This document shows positions 23,054 to 30,039 of a stretch of 36,519 nt of DNA, piece by piece. The notes below the pieces were generated by a model. It was given only the letters and a program-made list of their open reading frames with translations, did no database searches and was not told where the DNA came from. A program made the position numbers and the translations under genes. The stretch spans positions 1-36,519 of the IMG/VR virus record IMGVR_UViG_3300027881_000042. The stretch is one strand, 5' to 3'. The DNA is from a virus. Each line of letters begins with the position of its first letter. Within the stretch, counting starts at the first letter, position 1.

Positions 23054-23563
23054 CTACGGGAACGCAGGGAACGTACAGACCCAATTGTTGCTGTTGCCCC
23101 GCCGCCTCTCACAGAACTGCTCGAAGATCGCAAGGGTGTCTGCTGGCTCGAAGATCGTATCGACCACGATGACGGTATCGACCACGATGAGCGTGTCGAT
23201 GACCGTCAAAGTGTCAACGATTGTGTCCCACACAAACAGCGTATCCACGAGGGTTACGGTGTCTGTGACGATCAGAGTGTCTACCACGATGACCGTATCC
23301 GTGACCAGCACGGTGTCCGTCACGAAGACGGTATCGACGCGGCTCGAATCAACGAAGATGGTGTCGGTCTGAGTGACTGTATCGACCCGAAGGATCGTGT
23401 CGAAGATGGTGACCTCTATGAAGGTCGTGTCACCTTTGACCTCGACTTCGGTGAGAGTGCTCCGGTCTACCTCACACGCTGCGAGCAGTAATGCAGCGGG
23501 CAGTGCGAGGATCGACACCAGCAGCAGCCTTTCGACTGCGTTCTTCACGCGGGCTAGATTCAC
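23054..23563 (-). CDS. Lipoprotein with Asp-Thr hexad repeats
   Basis: A 169-residue protein with a lipoprotein signal: basic start, hydrophobic segment (12-29) and lipobox L-A-A-C with Cys30. Residues 55-138 are a tandem repeat of about six residues, (V/I)-x-D-T-(V/I/L)-x, e.g. V-D-T-V-F-V-T-D-T-V-L-V, predicted to be an extended beta stack or solenoid. The C-terminus has two Cys (151 and 163) in a basic, aromatic segment. The lipid anchor points to a Gram-negative envelope. Possible roles are outer-membrane spanin, superinfection exclusion, or host-derived surface protein; none is proven. It lies between leader proteins. Confidence 0.85.
   Translation of the reverse strand: MNLARVKNAVERLLLVSILALPAALLLAACEVDRSTLTEVEVKGDTTFIEVTIFDTILRVDTVTQTDTIFVDSSRVDTVFVTDTVLVTDTVIVVDTLIVTDTVTLVDTLFVWDTIVDTLTVIDTLIVVDTVIVVDTIFEPADTLAIFEQFCERRRGNSNNWVCTFPAFP
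23150..23401 (-). repeat. Tandem degenerate 18-base repeats encoding the hexads
   Basis: The DNA coding for residues 55-138 of the lipoprotein is built of short units such as GTATCGACCACGATGACC and variants, roughly 18 bases each, with substitutions mostly at third positions. The unit number could change by slippage. The repeats are contiguous without spacers and the frame is kept throughout. Confidence 0.8.
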
Positions 23564-23564
23564 G

Positions 23565-24146
23565 TTACCCTACCAATCCGTCTATCGCTTGAAGGAGTTG
23601 ATCGAAGTAGACATCGTTGACTTCGCCTATGACCTTCCACGCGCCACCCGAGGCGTTCCCGGCGATGACATCGTAGAGGTCCCTGCCATTGAGCAGGATG
23701 ATGATCTTCCCGCCGCGTCCCATACCCGGCTTCGTTCCCCGGACCATGAACATGACGCCGCCGAGATGATTCCCCGGAATGCCGATCAGCGCGTGCCCCG
23801 CAGGGAGTCCCACGAAATCTTTAGCTCCCCACGAGGGAAGAGCCATCGGGTCCATCGCCTTGATCTGTTGCAGGATCGTATTGGCGACATCCTGCTCGTG
23901 CTTCATGGCCTCTACGAAGTGAGCGTCATCGATCCCCGAGCCCAAGAGCGCATGGAGCACATCGACGGAAACTGCCCGGTCAACGGCAATCGTAATCCCA
24001 TCGGGGTCGTCGGACACCACGCTGAATCGAGGCGTCAGCCCGGCGCTCACCATCGCATCTTCGACATCCCCCGATCCACAACCGGGGCAGCGAATCTTGA
24101 ACTTCTGCTCTTGGCGCAGAGCCCACTCCATGTACGCTTTCATCAA
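23565..24146 (-). CDS. Capsid-targeted polyprotein with two modules (leader RQEQ, internal KHEQ)
   Basis: A 193-residue protein. It begins M-M-K-A-Y-M-E-W-A-L-R-Q-E-Q, close to the T4 internal-protein leader; the cut is predicted after residue 13. Residues 20-80 start with C-P-G-C-G-S-G and form an alpha-beta unit (I-T-I-A-V-D-R-A-V-S-V-D-V-L-H-A-L-L-G-S-G). A-M-K-H-E-Q at 80-85 is the second site. Residues 85-193 form a second alpha-beta unit with K-I-I-I-L-L-N-G-R-D and G-A-W-K-V-I-G-E. Mature pieces would be about 71 and 109 residues. It overlaps the upstream membrane gene by 4 bases. Confidence 0.88.
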   Translation of the reverse strand: MMKAYMEWALRQEQKFKIRCPGCGSGDVEDAMVSAGLTPRFSVVSDDPDGITIAVDRAVSVDVLHALLGSGIDDAHFVEAMKHEQDVANTILQQIKAMDPMALPSWGAKDFVGLPAGHALIGIPGNHLGGVMFMVRGTKPGMGRGGKIIILLNGRDLYDVIAGNASGGAWKVIGEVNDVYFDQLLQAIDGLVG

Positions 24147-24337
24147 TCGCTCAACCTCTCTACGAAGCCGCCTACCGACTCAAGCCACTCCTTCGCTTCG
24201 GACGGAGTGGTGGGCAACAGGTCTGCCCACATGAGCAGGCCGATGATAATGATGATGAGAATCCACCACTTCATTCGCTCGAAGAAGTTCATCCAAAGCG
24301 CGAGGCGGTCCTGCTTCTGTGGCTGCTCTTCGGTCAC
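24143..24337 (-). CDS. Small single-span membrane protein
   Basis: A 64-residue protein with a charged N-terminus, a strongly hydrophobic segment at about 24-40 (W-W-I-L-I-I-I-I-I-G-L-L-M-W) and an amphipathic C-terminal helix. It might be a small holin or a membrane regulator. It is coupled by 4-base overlaps to leader proteins on both sides, so it is co-translated with putative cargo. Confidence 0.75.
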   Translation of the reverse strand: MTEEQPQKQDRLALWMNFFERMKWWILIIIIIGLLMWADLLPTTPSEAKEWLESVGGFVERLSD

Positions 24338-25098
24338 AGGATTCCCGCGTCTTCCAATTCGCGAGTGATGTTACCGACAGCGGCCCCGCCGCCAAGTTGC
24401 TGAAACAGTTTGTCTGTGAAGTCATCGAGCATCATTCCGCCCGACCAGAACGAGGAGATTAGGTCCACGATGAGATTCATGTCCATCTCACCGATCCTAT
24501 ATGTCTCCTTGATCCTTTTCAGGGCGGCCCGCTCGATGGCAGAGAAATCGGTTCCCTCGAAATCCTCGTGCTTCTTCGACTCACGCCGTAGGAGTTCGGC
24601 GTCACGCATCGAAGAGAAGTGCTGCTCGCCATCGTCACCGATGACCATGATCTCATCGCCGTCAACGTGCTCGACCTCGCCCTCGAACGGATTGAAGATG
24701 CCCATCTTGCCGATGTCGATCTGCACGATGTCACCGACCTTGATCCGCTGCTCGCGCTTCTGGCTCTCACCGACCGGGAGTCTCCCCACTACAGAGGCAT
24801 CCACAGGAACGATGAGCGTCTTCGTTGACATCGCGAACGTCAGGAGCCCCATTCTGGTCGCAAGGAATGACCCGGCATCTTCCGCGTTCAGGACAGCACT
24901 TGGCCCGGCCAAAACGACCCGTGGTGCCTCTATGCCACCGACTGTGGGCACGCCCTGTTCGACCTCAACGATCTTGTAGCGGATTTCCCTGATCGCAGCA
25001 AGGAACTCATCCACGTTCGAGGACGTGACCTTCTCTAACCCCTGTTCGAGAACCGGACGCGGCGTCTTGCTCGCCCATTCCTGCCATACTTTTCTCAT
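24334..25098 (-). CDS. Capsid-targeted polyprotein with SH3-like barrel and KKHE site
   Basis: 254 residues from the ATG at 25098, which overlaps the upstream stop by ATGA; a longer open frame to 25188 has no leader at its start and overlaps the upstream gene. The leader is M-R-K-V-W-Q-E-W-A-S-K-T-P-R-P-V-L-E-Q, cut expected after residue 18. Further candidate sites are Q-K-R-E at 113-116 before Q and S-K-K-H-E at 174-178 before D. The piece 19-116 is alpha-beta; 117-178 is an SH3-like barrel (I-K-V-G-D-I-V-Q-I); 179-254 is helical, with a variant helical motif and a terminal G-G-G-A-A-V-G-N. Confidence 0.87.
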   Translation of the reverse strand: MRKVWQEWASKTPRPVLEQGLEKVTSSNVDEFLAAIREIRYKIVEVEQGVPTVGGIEAPRVVLAGPSAVLNAEDAGSFLATRMGLLTFAMSTKTLIVPVDASVVGRLPVGESQKREQRIKVGDIVQIDIGKMGIFNPFEGEVEHVDGDEIMVIGDDGEQHFSSMRDAELLRRESKKHEDFEGTDFSAIERAALKRIKETYRIGEMDMNLIVDLISSFWSGGMMLDDFTDKLFQQLGGGAAVGNITRELEDAGIL

Positions 25099-25859
25099 CG
25101 TGCTTCCCACCACCAGAAGGTTGCGACACCCACCGCGACTCCGACGACTGTGATTATCACGCCGTCCGATACCTGCGGTGAGTACCAATCATGGCCGATC
25201 TCCGGTGGCTGGCACACGTCAGGCACCACGCTATCGACCTGCGCATCCATGTTGATCCACGCCGGGCCTTCGAGGTCTACGGCGGGTCGGTTGACCGCAA
25301 CGCAGCGAAGGTCCACGGCCACAGGCACGGGCCTGATGTTCATGTTCGAGAGGTTGAGGACAGGCACGACATCTACCACGCCGGGAATCTCGACCTCGAT
25401 CTCGCCATCGAATCGTTCATCCTTGACCGGAACCGTCACCTTACGCGGCGGCGGTATGACGATCACGGACTCAGGCAATACCTCGATCACGGTGTTGAGC
25501 TTCGTGATCGTATCGACCATCTGTTCCTCGACCTGAGCCAGCCGGGTCTGAGTCGATTCGAGCGTGTCCACCGTCTCGATCAAGACCTGCCTGACCGTGC
25601 GAACGGTGTCCTCTAGCTCTTCGATGATCTGCTGCTGTGAGGTCGCGAGCCCCCGAGCTTCGTCGCGCTCTTCGGTGAGGCTCGTAACCTGCTGGTTCGC
25701 ATCACCGAGATCGGTCGAGAGGTCGCCTGCTTCTTCCATGCTCATACAGAGTGCAACTGCCATAGCCGCGAGCACGATGGCGACGAACGCCCTCAGTCTG
25801 TAACGCTTGTACCTCGACTCTGCTGCTGTTGGAGACTTCTGATTTCCATCGGTATCCAT
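25095..25859 (-). CDS. Membrane protein with coiled coil and C-terminal span
   Basis: A 254-residue protein. A membrane segment lies at 22-40 after a basic cytoplasmic start, followed by a coiled coil (about 45-120, V-T-S-L-T-E-E-R-D-E-A-R-G-L-A), a proline-flanked beta region (P-P-P-R-K-V-T-V-P-V) with three Cys, and a second hydrophobic segment at the very end (about 233-250, followed by W-W-W-E-A-R). Two spans with a coiled coil between are unusual; spanin-like envelope fusion is one possibility, a structural role another. AAGGAG lies seven bases before the ATG. Confidence 0.8.
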   Translation of the reverse strand: MDTDGNQKSPTAAESRYKRYRLRAFVAIVLAAMAVALCMSMEEAGDLSTDLGDANQQVTSLTEERDEARGLATSQQQIIEELEDTVRTVRQVLIETVDTLESTQTRLAQVEEQMVDTITKLNTVIEVLPESVIVIPPPRKVTVPVKDERFDGEIEVEIPGVVDVVPVLNLSNMNIRPVPVAVDLRCVAVNRPAVDLEGPAWINMDAQVDSVVPDVCQPPEIGHDWYSPQVSDGVIITVVGVAVGVATFWWWEAR

Positions 25860-25884
25860 GCGGGCACTCCTTGTTCAGAGATGA

Positions 25885-25954
25885 GCCAGCCCTTAGACCC
25901 AAGCACCCCTGCTCGCGTTCTCAAACGAAGAAGAAGAACGAACTAAGGGCTGGC
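25885..25954 (-). repeat. 12-bp inverted repeat at the end of the 55-residue gene
   Basis: Positions 25885-25896 and 25943-25954 are exact reverse complements, separated by 46 bases that include an A/G-rich stretch. One arm contains the stop codon of the small gene upstream. No uridine run follows on the minus strand, so a simple terminator is unlikely; it could expose or hide the ribosome binding site of the 25095-25859 gene. Confidence 0.55.
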
Positions 25955-26110
25955 CTTATCTCTTTCCGGTCGCTCACGCTTCTTGCCTTCCTGCTTCGGC
26001 TCCTTGTGTCGGTCGCGCTCCATGATCTCTTCGATCACTTCCTTCGGAGACTGACCTTCACGGACCCGTTCGACAAGTTCCGTGATGCTAAAATCCTCTC
26101 TGTGTGTCAT
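25943..26110 (-). CDS. 55-residue protein made of one helical motif and a basic tail
   Basis: A short gene from ATG at 26110 to TAG at 25943. The product starts M-T-H-R-E-D-F-S, continues with the recurring helical motif (I-T-E-L-V-E-R-V-R-E-G-Q-S-P-K-E-V-I) and ends in a strongly charged tail (K-K-R-E-R-P-E-R-D-K). The motif match to at least twelve other genes in the window is the main reason to accept it, since a ribosome binding site is not clear. It is the smallest carrier of that motif and directly follows the major capsid protein gene. Confidence 0.75.
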   Translation of the reverse strand: MTHREDFSITELVERVREGQSPKEVIEEIMERDRHKEPKQEGKKRERPERDKASP

Positions 26111-26117
26111 GGTCTTT

Positions 26118-26168
26118 GCGAGTGGAGAGTGAAACTACTCCGCTTCCACGCGACCCATCGCCACTCGC
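26118..26168 (-). repeat. 8-bp inverted repeat in the capsid gene 3' region
   Basis: Positions 26118-26125 and 26161-26168 form a perfect 8-bp inverted repeat with a 35-base loop that holds a further GGAG/CTCC pairing. It lies just upstream of the 55-residue gene and could occlude its start region. Confidence 0.4.
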
Positions 26169-26173
26169 GAATT

Positions 26174-26204
26174 GGTAGGCAGGGGAGTTGAACCCCCGCC
26201 TACC
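26174..26204 (-). other. tRNA acceptor/T-arm-like hairpin after the capsid gene
   Basis: A 31-base hairpin on the minus strand, 10 bases after the major capsid stop codon. It has exactly the layout of a tRNA acceptor stem stacked on a T arm: 7 bp (GGTAGGC/GCCTACC), 5 bp (GGGGG/CCCCT, one G-U), and a 7-base loop TTCAACT that fits the T-loop consensus TTCRANY with the closing G-C pair. The 3' side reads CCTACCA. There is no D or anticodon arm, so it is not a tRNA gene. Confidence 0.65.
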
Positions 26205-26214
26205 GAGCACAGCC

Positions 26215-27681
26215 TTAGCTCTGGACGATCTTCCCCTTGATGTAGAAGTCGCCGTTGATGAGCTTCGTGCCATACCGCGAGGCGATACCCTTGCGAATCT
26301 TGAAGTCATCCAGACTCACAGTCGGGGTCGCGTAGAGCGGCACGTAGGGTGAATAGATGTAGCCCGTGTCGAAGAACGTCTGTCCTTTGTAGCCCATGAT
26401 GAAGTGGTCCTGAGAACCACCGGACAGAGTATCCATCGCCGGGTTGAGGTAGACTGCCCACCGGCTCCAATCACCGATCTTCCGAATGCCACGACCCTGA
26501 AACGATGCGTTGGGATCGGGAACGAAATCTTCCTGAGACTCGATGATGTCGGAGACGTTGTAGCCCACGACGATCCAGTTGGGATTCGCACGAGCGGTAC
26601 GCAGGTTCACGATGCTCGCACCGGAGATCAAGATGTCCTTGAAGGACGACTTATGATCGCGCCAACTGACGCCGGGCGCTGGGTTCTTGTTCCAGTCAGG
26701 AAGCTCGCTGGTGGGCGGATCGTAAGCCGCGTTCCAGAGAGCCGAGAGAATTTCGAGGTCGATCTCGAAGCGAAGCTCGGTGGTTACCTCAGCCGTCAGT
26801 TCGGTTTCGGCTTCCAGACCATGAATCGCCTTGAGGTCCTGCTGCGCCTCGAAGGACCAGCGTGTACGCAGCTTCCTCTCTTCAGCCGTGACCGGAGCTT
26901 TCGAGAGAACGATGTCCACCTGTGGAATGTTCTCCTGATTCTCAAGCTCGTAGTCGTAAGTCACGATCACGTCCACAGCAGCATCGACCGCTGCGGAGAA
27001 GCTGGTGTCGATTGCGCCCGTGGCGTAGTCGATGGTGTCAGCACCACCTGAACCAACGTCACCGGCAAGGTTGCCAGCACCATCGTCCTCGATGGTCTGC
27101 GTGCCAGCAGCCGAGGCGTGACTGATCGTCACCGTACCCGGCTTGATCGGCAACCACGAGAGGGTCGCTGTGATCTGCGCATTCGCGGCGATGATACCCG
27201 TACCGATCACTTCCTCATCGATGGTAGCCGATGAGTACGCCGCGTTCGGGTTCTCGAAGAGCTTCGTGCCCGCTGTTACCGTGCCCTTCGTGTTTGAGTA
27301 GATGTAGTCGAGGAAGAAGACCAACGATGCGGGTCCGCTCATCGGCTGTACCGACACGAGGTCGGTCGCGGCCAACTGAGGGAACAGCGCCCGAATGATC
27401 GGGAACGCGAACTTGTCGAAAGTCGCGATGTCGCCTGTCGTCAGGTCTTCCATGAATCCGCGAGCGTACCGCTTCTGGTTTTCCAGAAGCAGCGCGATGT
27501 CGCGGCGCATCTTGTTGTCTCGGATGCCTTCGAGAAGAGGCTCCCACCTGTAGGTGAGTTCTTCCTTGATCCGCTCCATCTCTTCCATGAAGACGTTGGA
27601 CTCGCTCACACCCGAACCGAGGGCGCGGGCCATTCCTCTTGCCTCACGGACGGGAGAGCGGCGTGCGCGTGTTCTACGCAT
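26215..27681 (-). CDS. Major capsid protein (T4 gp23-like, HK97 fold)
   Basis: A 488-residue protein. The N-terminal 55 residues are basic then helical, as in the removable N-arm of gp23. Residues 90-130 read F-A-F-P-I-I-R-A-L-F-P-Q-L, then V-Q-P-M-S-G-P (111-117), the hallmark of the gp23 family ('vqpM.gPt'). Further matches are W-S-F-E-A-Q-Q-D-L-K-A-I-H-G-L and, at the end, I-G-D-W-S-R-W-A-V-Y, then D-D-F-K-I-R-K-G-I-A-S-R-Y-G. The middle (about 195-260) is a Gly/Thr/Asp-rich insertion. The subunits form the capsid shell after cleavage by the protease from the adjacent gene. The cut site is not clear; V-R-E at 11-13 before A is one candidate. Confidence 0.95.
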   Translation of the reverse strand: MRRTRARRSPVREARGMARALGSGVSESNVFMEEMERIKEELTYRWEPLLEGIRDNKMRRDIALLLENQKRYARGFMEDLTTGDIATFDKFAFPIIRALFPQLAATDLVSVQPMSGPASLVFFLDYIYSNTKGTVTAGTKLFENPNAAYSSATIDEEVIGTGIIAANAQITATLSWLPIKPGTVTISHASAAGTQTIEDDGAGNLAGDVGSGGADTIDYATGAIDTSFSAAVDAAVDVIVTYDYELENQENIPQVDIVLSKAPVTAEERKLRTRWSFEAQQDLKAIHGLEAETELTAEVTTELRFEIDLEILSALWNAAYDPPTSELPDWNKNPAPGVSWRDHKSSFKDILISGASIVNLRTARANPNWIVVGYNVSDIIESQEDFVPDPNASFQGRGIRKIGDWSRWAVYLNPAMDTLSGGSQDHFIMGYKGQTFFDTGYIYSPYVPLYATPTVSLDDFKIRKGIASRYGTKLINGDFYIKGKIVQS

Positions 27682-27718
27682 GACTCAAACTCCTGTGAGT
27701 ACGTGAATGGTGTACCGT

Positions 27719-28381
27719 TTACCCACGCTGCTCGAAATGCTCCACGAGCTTCCGGGTTCGGTCAACGATCTCGTTGCCAGACTCTTCCGAGCCTCTGTGC
27801 TCGACGCTCTCCATCACCGGCTGGGCGCGTGCCTTGCCCTTGATGGCTGCCAACACCTGTGCGTCACGCTGTTCCGTCTTCGGCTTGCCGCCGAACGTGA
27901 CGAGGGTACGATACAGGCTGTTAGCCTCGGAAAAGTTCTTGGCTTTCTTCAGTGCCTTCGCGGCTGCTTCCCGCTTCGGTGCGGGGAATCGCTGGATCAA
28001 ACTGGCGATGTGCTCACCGAGGTTGTTCTCATGCGACTCTGCGGCCTTCTTCAAAGAGGACTCTACGACCTTCGCGGCAGCATCTACGCGCTTGCGCTCG
28101 ATGGTCACCTGCCTGCGTGCCTCTTTGGCCTTATCGAGTGCCGCTTCAGCCAGCCGCTTCGCGGCATCGCTGTGCTTCGTCTCGCCACGGAGACGCGCCG
28201 TCATCCGCTCGATCATCTTCATCGCGGATTCGAGCTTCGCCACCATACCCGTACTTGACTCACGGGAGTAAGCGAGGTCGCGGCGCAGCTTGCCGTTCTC
28301 TTCTTCGAGTTCTCCCACCGTGGCGTTCAGAGTGCTCTCGATACGCTCGATGGCCGAACTTTCGGCTGCTGGACGCTCCAT
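27719..28381 (-). CDS. Nested scaffold protein (internal start)
   Basis: An in-frame ATG at 28381 (Met285 of the fusion) would give a 220-residue scaffold alone. It is mostly predicted coiled coil (R-I-E-S-T-L-N-A-T-V-G-E-L-E-E-E-N-G-K-L and onward) and ends in a mixed segment with E-H-F-E-Q. The arrangement parallels lambda C/Nu3, where an internal start makes the scaffold in excess over the protease fusion. The ribosome binding site described next supports it. Whether it is used is inference. Confidence 0.7.
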   Translation of the reverse strand: MERPAAESSAIERIESTLNATVGELEEENGKLRRDLAYSRESSTGMVAKLESAMKMIERMTARLRGETKHSDAAKRLAEAALDKAKEARRQVTIERKRVDAAAKVVESSLKKAAESHENNLGEHIASLIQRFPAPKREAAAKALKKAKNFSEANSLYRTLVTFGGKPKTEQRDAQVLAAIKGKARAQPVMESVEHRGSEESGNEIVDRTRKLVEHFEQRG

Positions 28382-29233
28382 GTTGTGATCTCCTGCTACG
28401 TGTTGAAGTTCATCCTTCTTTTTGCTCTTCTTCTTCGCATCCTTGTCCTTATCCTTCTTCCCATCATAGGCACCTGCCTCGATGGTGCTCTGGACACGAG
28501 CCCGAAGAGACTTCAACGACTCCTGCACTCTATCGTCATCTATCTTGCACGGCGATGATTCGCAGACCGAATCAAGGATGGTCTGATACGCCTCTAACTC
28601 TCTACCTGTTACGGGTGTGTCTTCCTGCTCTTCGTAGCGGTCGAGTCTTTCCTGCACCTGCCTCGCGAAGCGGTCGTAGTGCTCCGTGAGGTTCGCCACC
28701 GGGAAGGCCGCATCGACGGACGGCTCAACCACCATATCGAACCCGCCGAGGTCGAAGTTCTCATCGAGAATTTCGGTCTGGCCTTCTTGATGACTGTCAC
28801 CCCATCCGCGACTCGACGTACCGAGTCTGATCCCTGCCCTGAAGAGTCGCTTGAGGGTATCGCCTGCTGCGGTGTCGAGGATTTCCGACTTGCACCAGAT
28901 GGGAGTACCGCCGCCTTCGAGCTTCTGATCGGACAGAATCTTCATCTCGGTGGTGACGTGGCTGATCTCCTGCGGCGGAACGATGCCGTCCGCAGGGTGC
29001 CCGAGCATACCGACTAGCTGCCGGTGCTTGAGCTTCGACGCGAAGTCATCACTGCCCATCAGGTTCTCGAACAGCTTGAGCGGGTAGACTCGCCCGTTGC
29101 TGTTCTCCATGTCCGCGACCTGATGCACGCCACTGAAGGTCGATACCTTTTTGCCTTCGACCTCTTCTTCGGTAAAGTGTTGAAGGTCGAAGTGGCGAAA
29201 CTCGCTATAGTATTTCTTCGTTGCTGTCGTCAT
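27719..29233 (-). CDS. Prohead protease fused to scaffold
   Basis: A 504-residue protein. Residues 1-215 match phage prohead proteases of the T4 gp21 type (MEROPS S80): N-S-N-G-R-V-Y-P, L-V-G-M-L-G-H-P with the likely catalytic His79, S-H-V-T-T-E-M, and the G-T-S-S-R-G-W-G loop with the likely Ser at 140/141. A lysine-rich linker (about 265-278) leads into a long coiled-coil scaffold (285-504). The C-terminus contains V-M-E-S-V-E-H, close to the E-S-x-K-H-E motif of the cargo proteins. In T4 the protease and scaffold are separate genes (21 and 22). This enzyme is the obvious candidate to cut the leaders and KHE sites of the surrounding genes. Confidence 0.92.
   Translation of the reverse strand: MTTATKKYYSEFRHFDLQHFTEEEVEGKKVSTFSGVHQVADMENSNGRVYPLKLFENLMGSDDFASKLKHRQLVGMLGHPADGIVPPQEISHVTTEMKILSDQKLEGGGTPIWCKSEILDTAAGDTLKRLFRAGIRLGTSSRGWGDSHQEGQTEILDENFDLGGFDMVVEPSVDAAFPVANLTEHYDRFARQVQERLDRYEEQEDTPVTGRELEAYQTILDSVCESSPCKIDDDRVQESLKSLRARVQSTIEAGAYDGKKDKDKDAKKKSKKKDELQHVAGDHNMERPAAESSAIERIESTLNATVGELEEENGKLRRDLAYSRESSTGMVAKLESAMKMIERMTARLRGETKHSDAAKRLAEAALDKAKEARRQVTIERKRVDAAAKVVESSLKKAAESHENNLGEHIASLIQRFPAPKREAAAKALKKAKNFSEANSLYRTLVTFGGKPKTEQRDAQVLAAIKGKARAQPVMESVEHRGSEESGNEIVDRTRKLVEHFEQRG
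28390..28396 (-). promoter_or_regulatory. Internal Shine-Dalgarno for the nested scaffold
   Basis: GCAGGAG on the minus strand lies eight bases before the in-frame ATG at 28381. This is one of the best-spaced ribosome binding sites in the window, although it lies inside a coding region, and it decides in favour of the nested start. Confidence 0.7.
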
Positions 29234-29235
29234 CG

Positions 29236-30039
29236 TTAGAACCTCGCGGTCATTCCGACCATGCGGAGCCCACCTGTGAAGCTGACCTCAGCCGGTCCCT
29301 CGAACTTCGCTTCGTCCGCTGTCGCCTTGTCCAACAGTCCACGCATCTCCAACGTGTCGATCATCGACTCGAACGGTGCCCTCATGTCGATGAAGCCCAT
29401 CTCGATCTCATCATCAAGGTCCTCTTCCGAGATGTACCAGACGGTCTTGCCGGTCGCATCCTCGATGTGGATGTTCGCTTGCCCGCGCTCTTCGTAACCG
29501 CTGATGCTGAACGGAAGCTCGAACGGTGGTCGTCCGATCTCGACGTGCTCGTGCTTCTTCCCTTCGAGGTTCGCCCGGTCCCATCCACGGAGCCACGCAT
29601 CGAGCAATTCTTTCGCGCCACCACCTACAGGTCGTCCGGGGCCGATGAGAGCCATCAACTGCTGATCGACTGCTGGGACTCTCTGCTTACCTGCGCGGAA
29701 CGCCGCATCGCCAAGCTCTTCAGCCTGCCCTTCCGGGGTGGACGAACGGAACCCACGTACCTGCTCTTGCCTCGCACCAGCACGATCACGCGAGGCGATC
29801 ATGCCCTTGCCCGCCTTCTCCGTGATGTCCATGAGCGCCAGCGACCACTCGCGGTCGGTGACGTGCGGCGGCTTGAACTCGGTGACAGACCAGAGAGGGA
29901 CCATGCCGATGCGGATCATCGCCTTCTCGCTGTCGTCCATCTTGTCCCACGCCTTCCACGCGGCAGGCAGGGCTTCCTCTACCGATTCGGCCACCGGCTT
30001 CGGCTTGCGGCGTGCCCACTCCAAGAAGCCTTTCTTCAT
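29236..30039 (-). CDS. Capsid-targeted internal protein with KKHE site
   Basis: A 267-residue protein that begins M-K-K-G-F-L-E-W-A-R-R-K-P-K-P-V-A-E-S; the cut may follow A-E at residue 18. The N-terminal domain is helical (W-K-A-W-D-K-M-D-D-S-E-K-A-M) and contains A-R-Q-E-Q. E-G-K-K-H-E before H lies near residue 167, followed by an alpha-beta module (L-P-F-S-I-S-G-Y, A-N-I-H-I-E-D-A-T-G-K-T-V-W-Y-I, then a helix M-I-D-T-L-E-M-R-G-L-L). It directly precedes the protease/scaffold gene, so cargo and protease may be made together. Confidence 0.87.
   Translation of the reverse strand: MKKGFLEWARRKPKPVAESVEEALPAAWKAWDKMDDSEKAMIRIGMVPLWSVTEFKPPHVTDREWSLALMDITEKAGKGMIASRDRAGARQEQVRGFRSSTPEGQAEELGDAAFRAGKQRVPAVDQQLMALIGPGRPVGGGAKELLDAWLRGWDRANLEGKKHEHVEIGRPPFELPFSISGYEERGQANIHIEDATGKTVWYISEEDLDDEIEMGFIDMRAPFESMIDTLEMRGLLDKATADEAKFEGPAEVSFTGGLRMVGMTARF

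Noticed and set aside
23150-23401. CRISPR-like repeat array
   Set aside because: The repeats are short, degenerate, without spacers and keep one reading frame; they encode the hexads of a lipoprotein.
25885-25954. Intrinsic terminator
   Set aside because: The arms are complementary but the loop is 46 bases and no U tract follows.
26174-26204. Prophage attachment site in a tRNA end
   Set aside because: Both acceptor strands and the T arm are present as one hairpin, with no integrase gene or duplicated half-site in the window.
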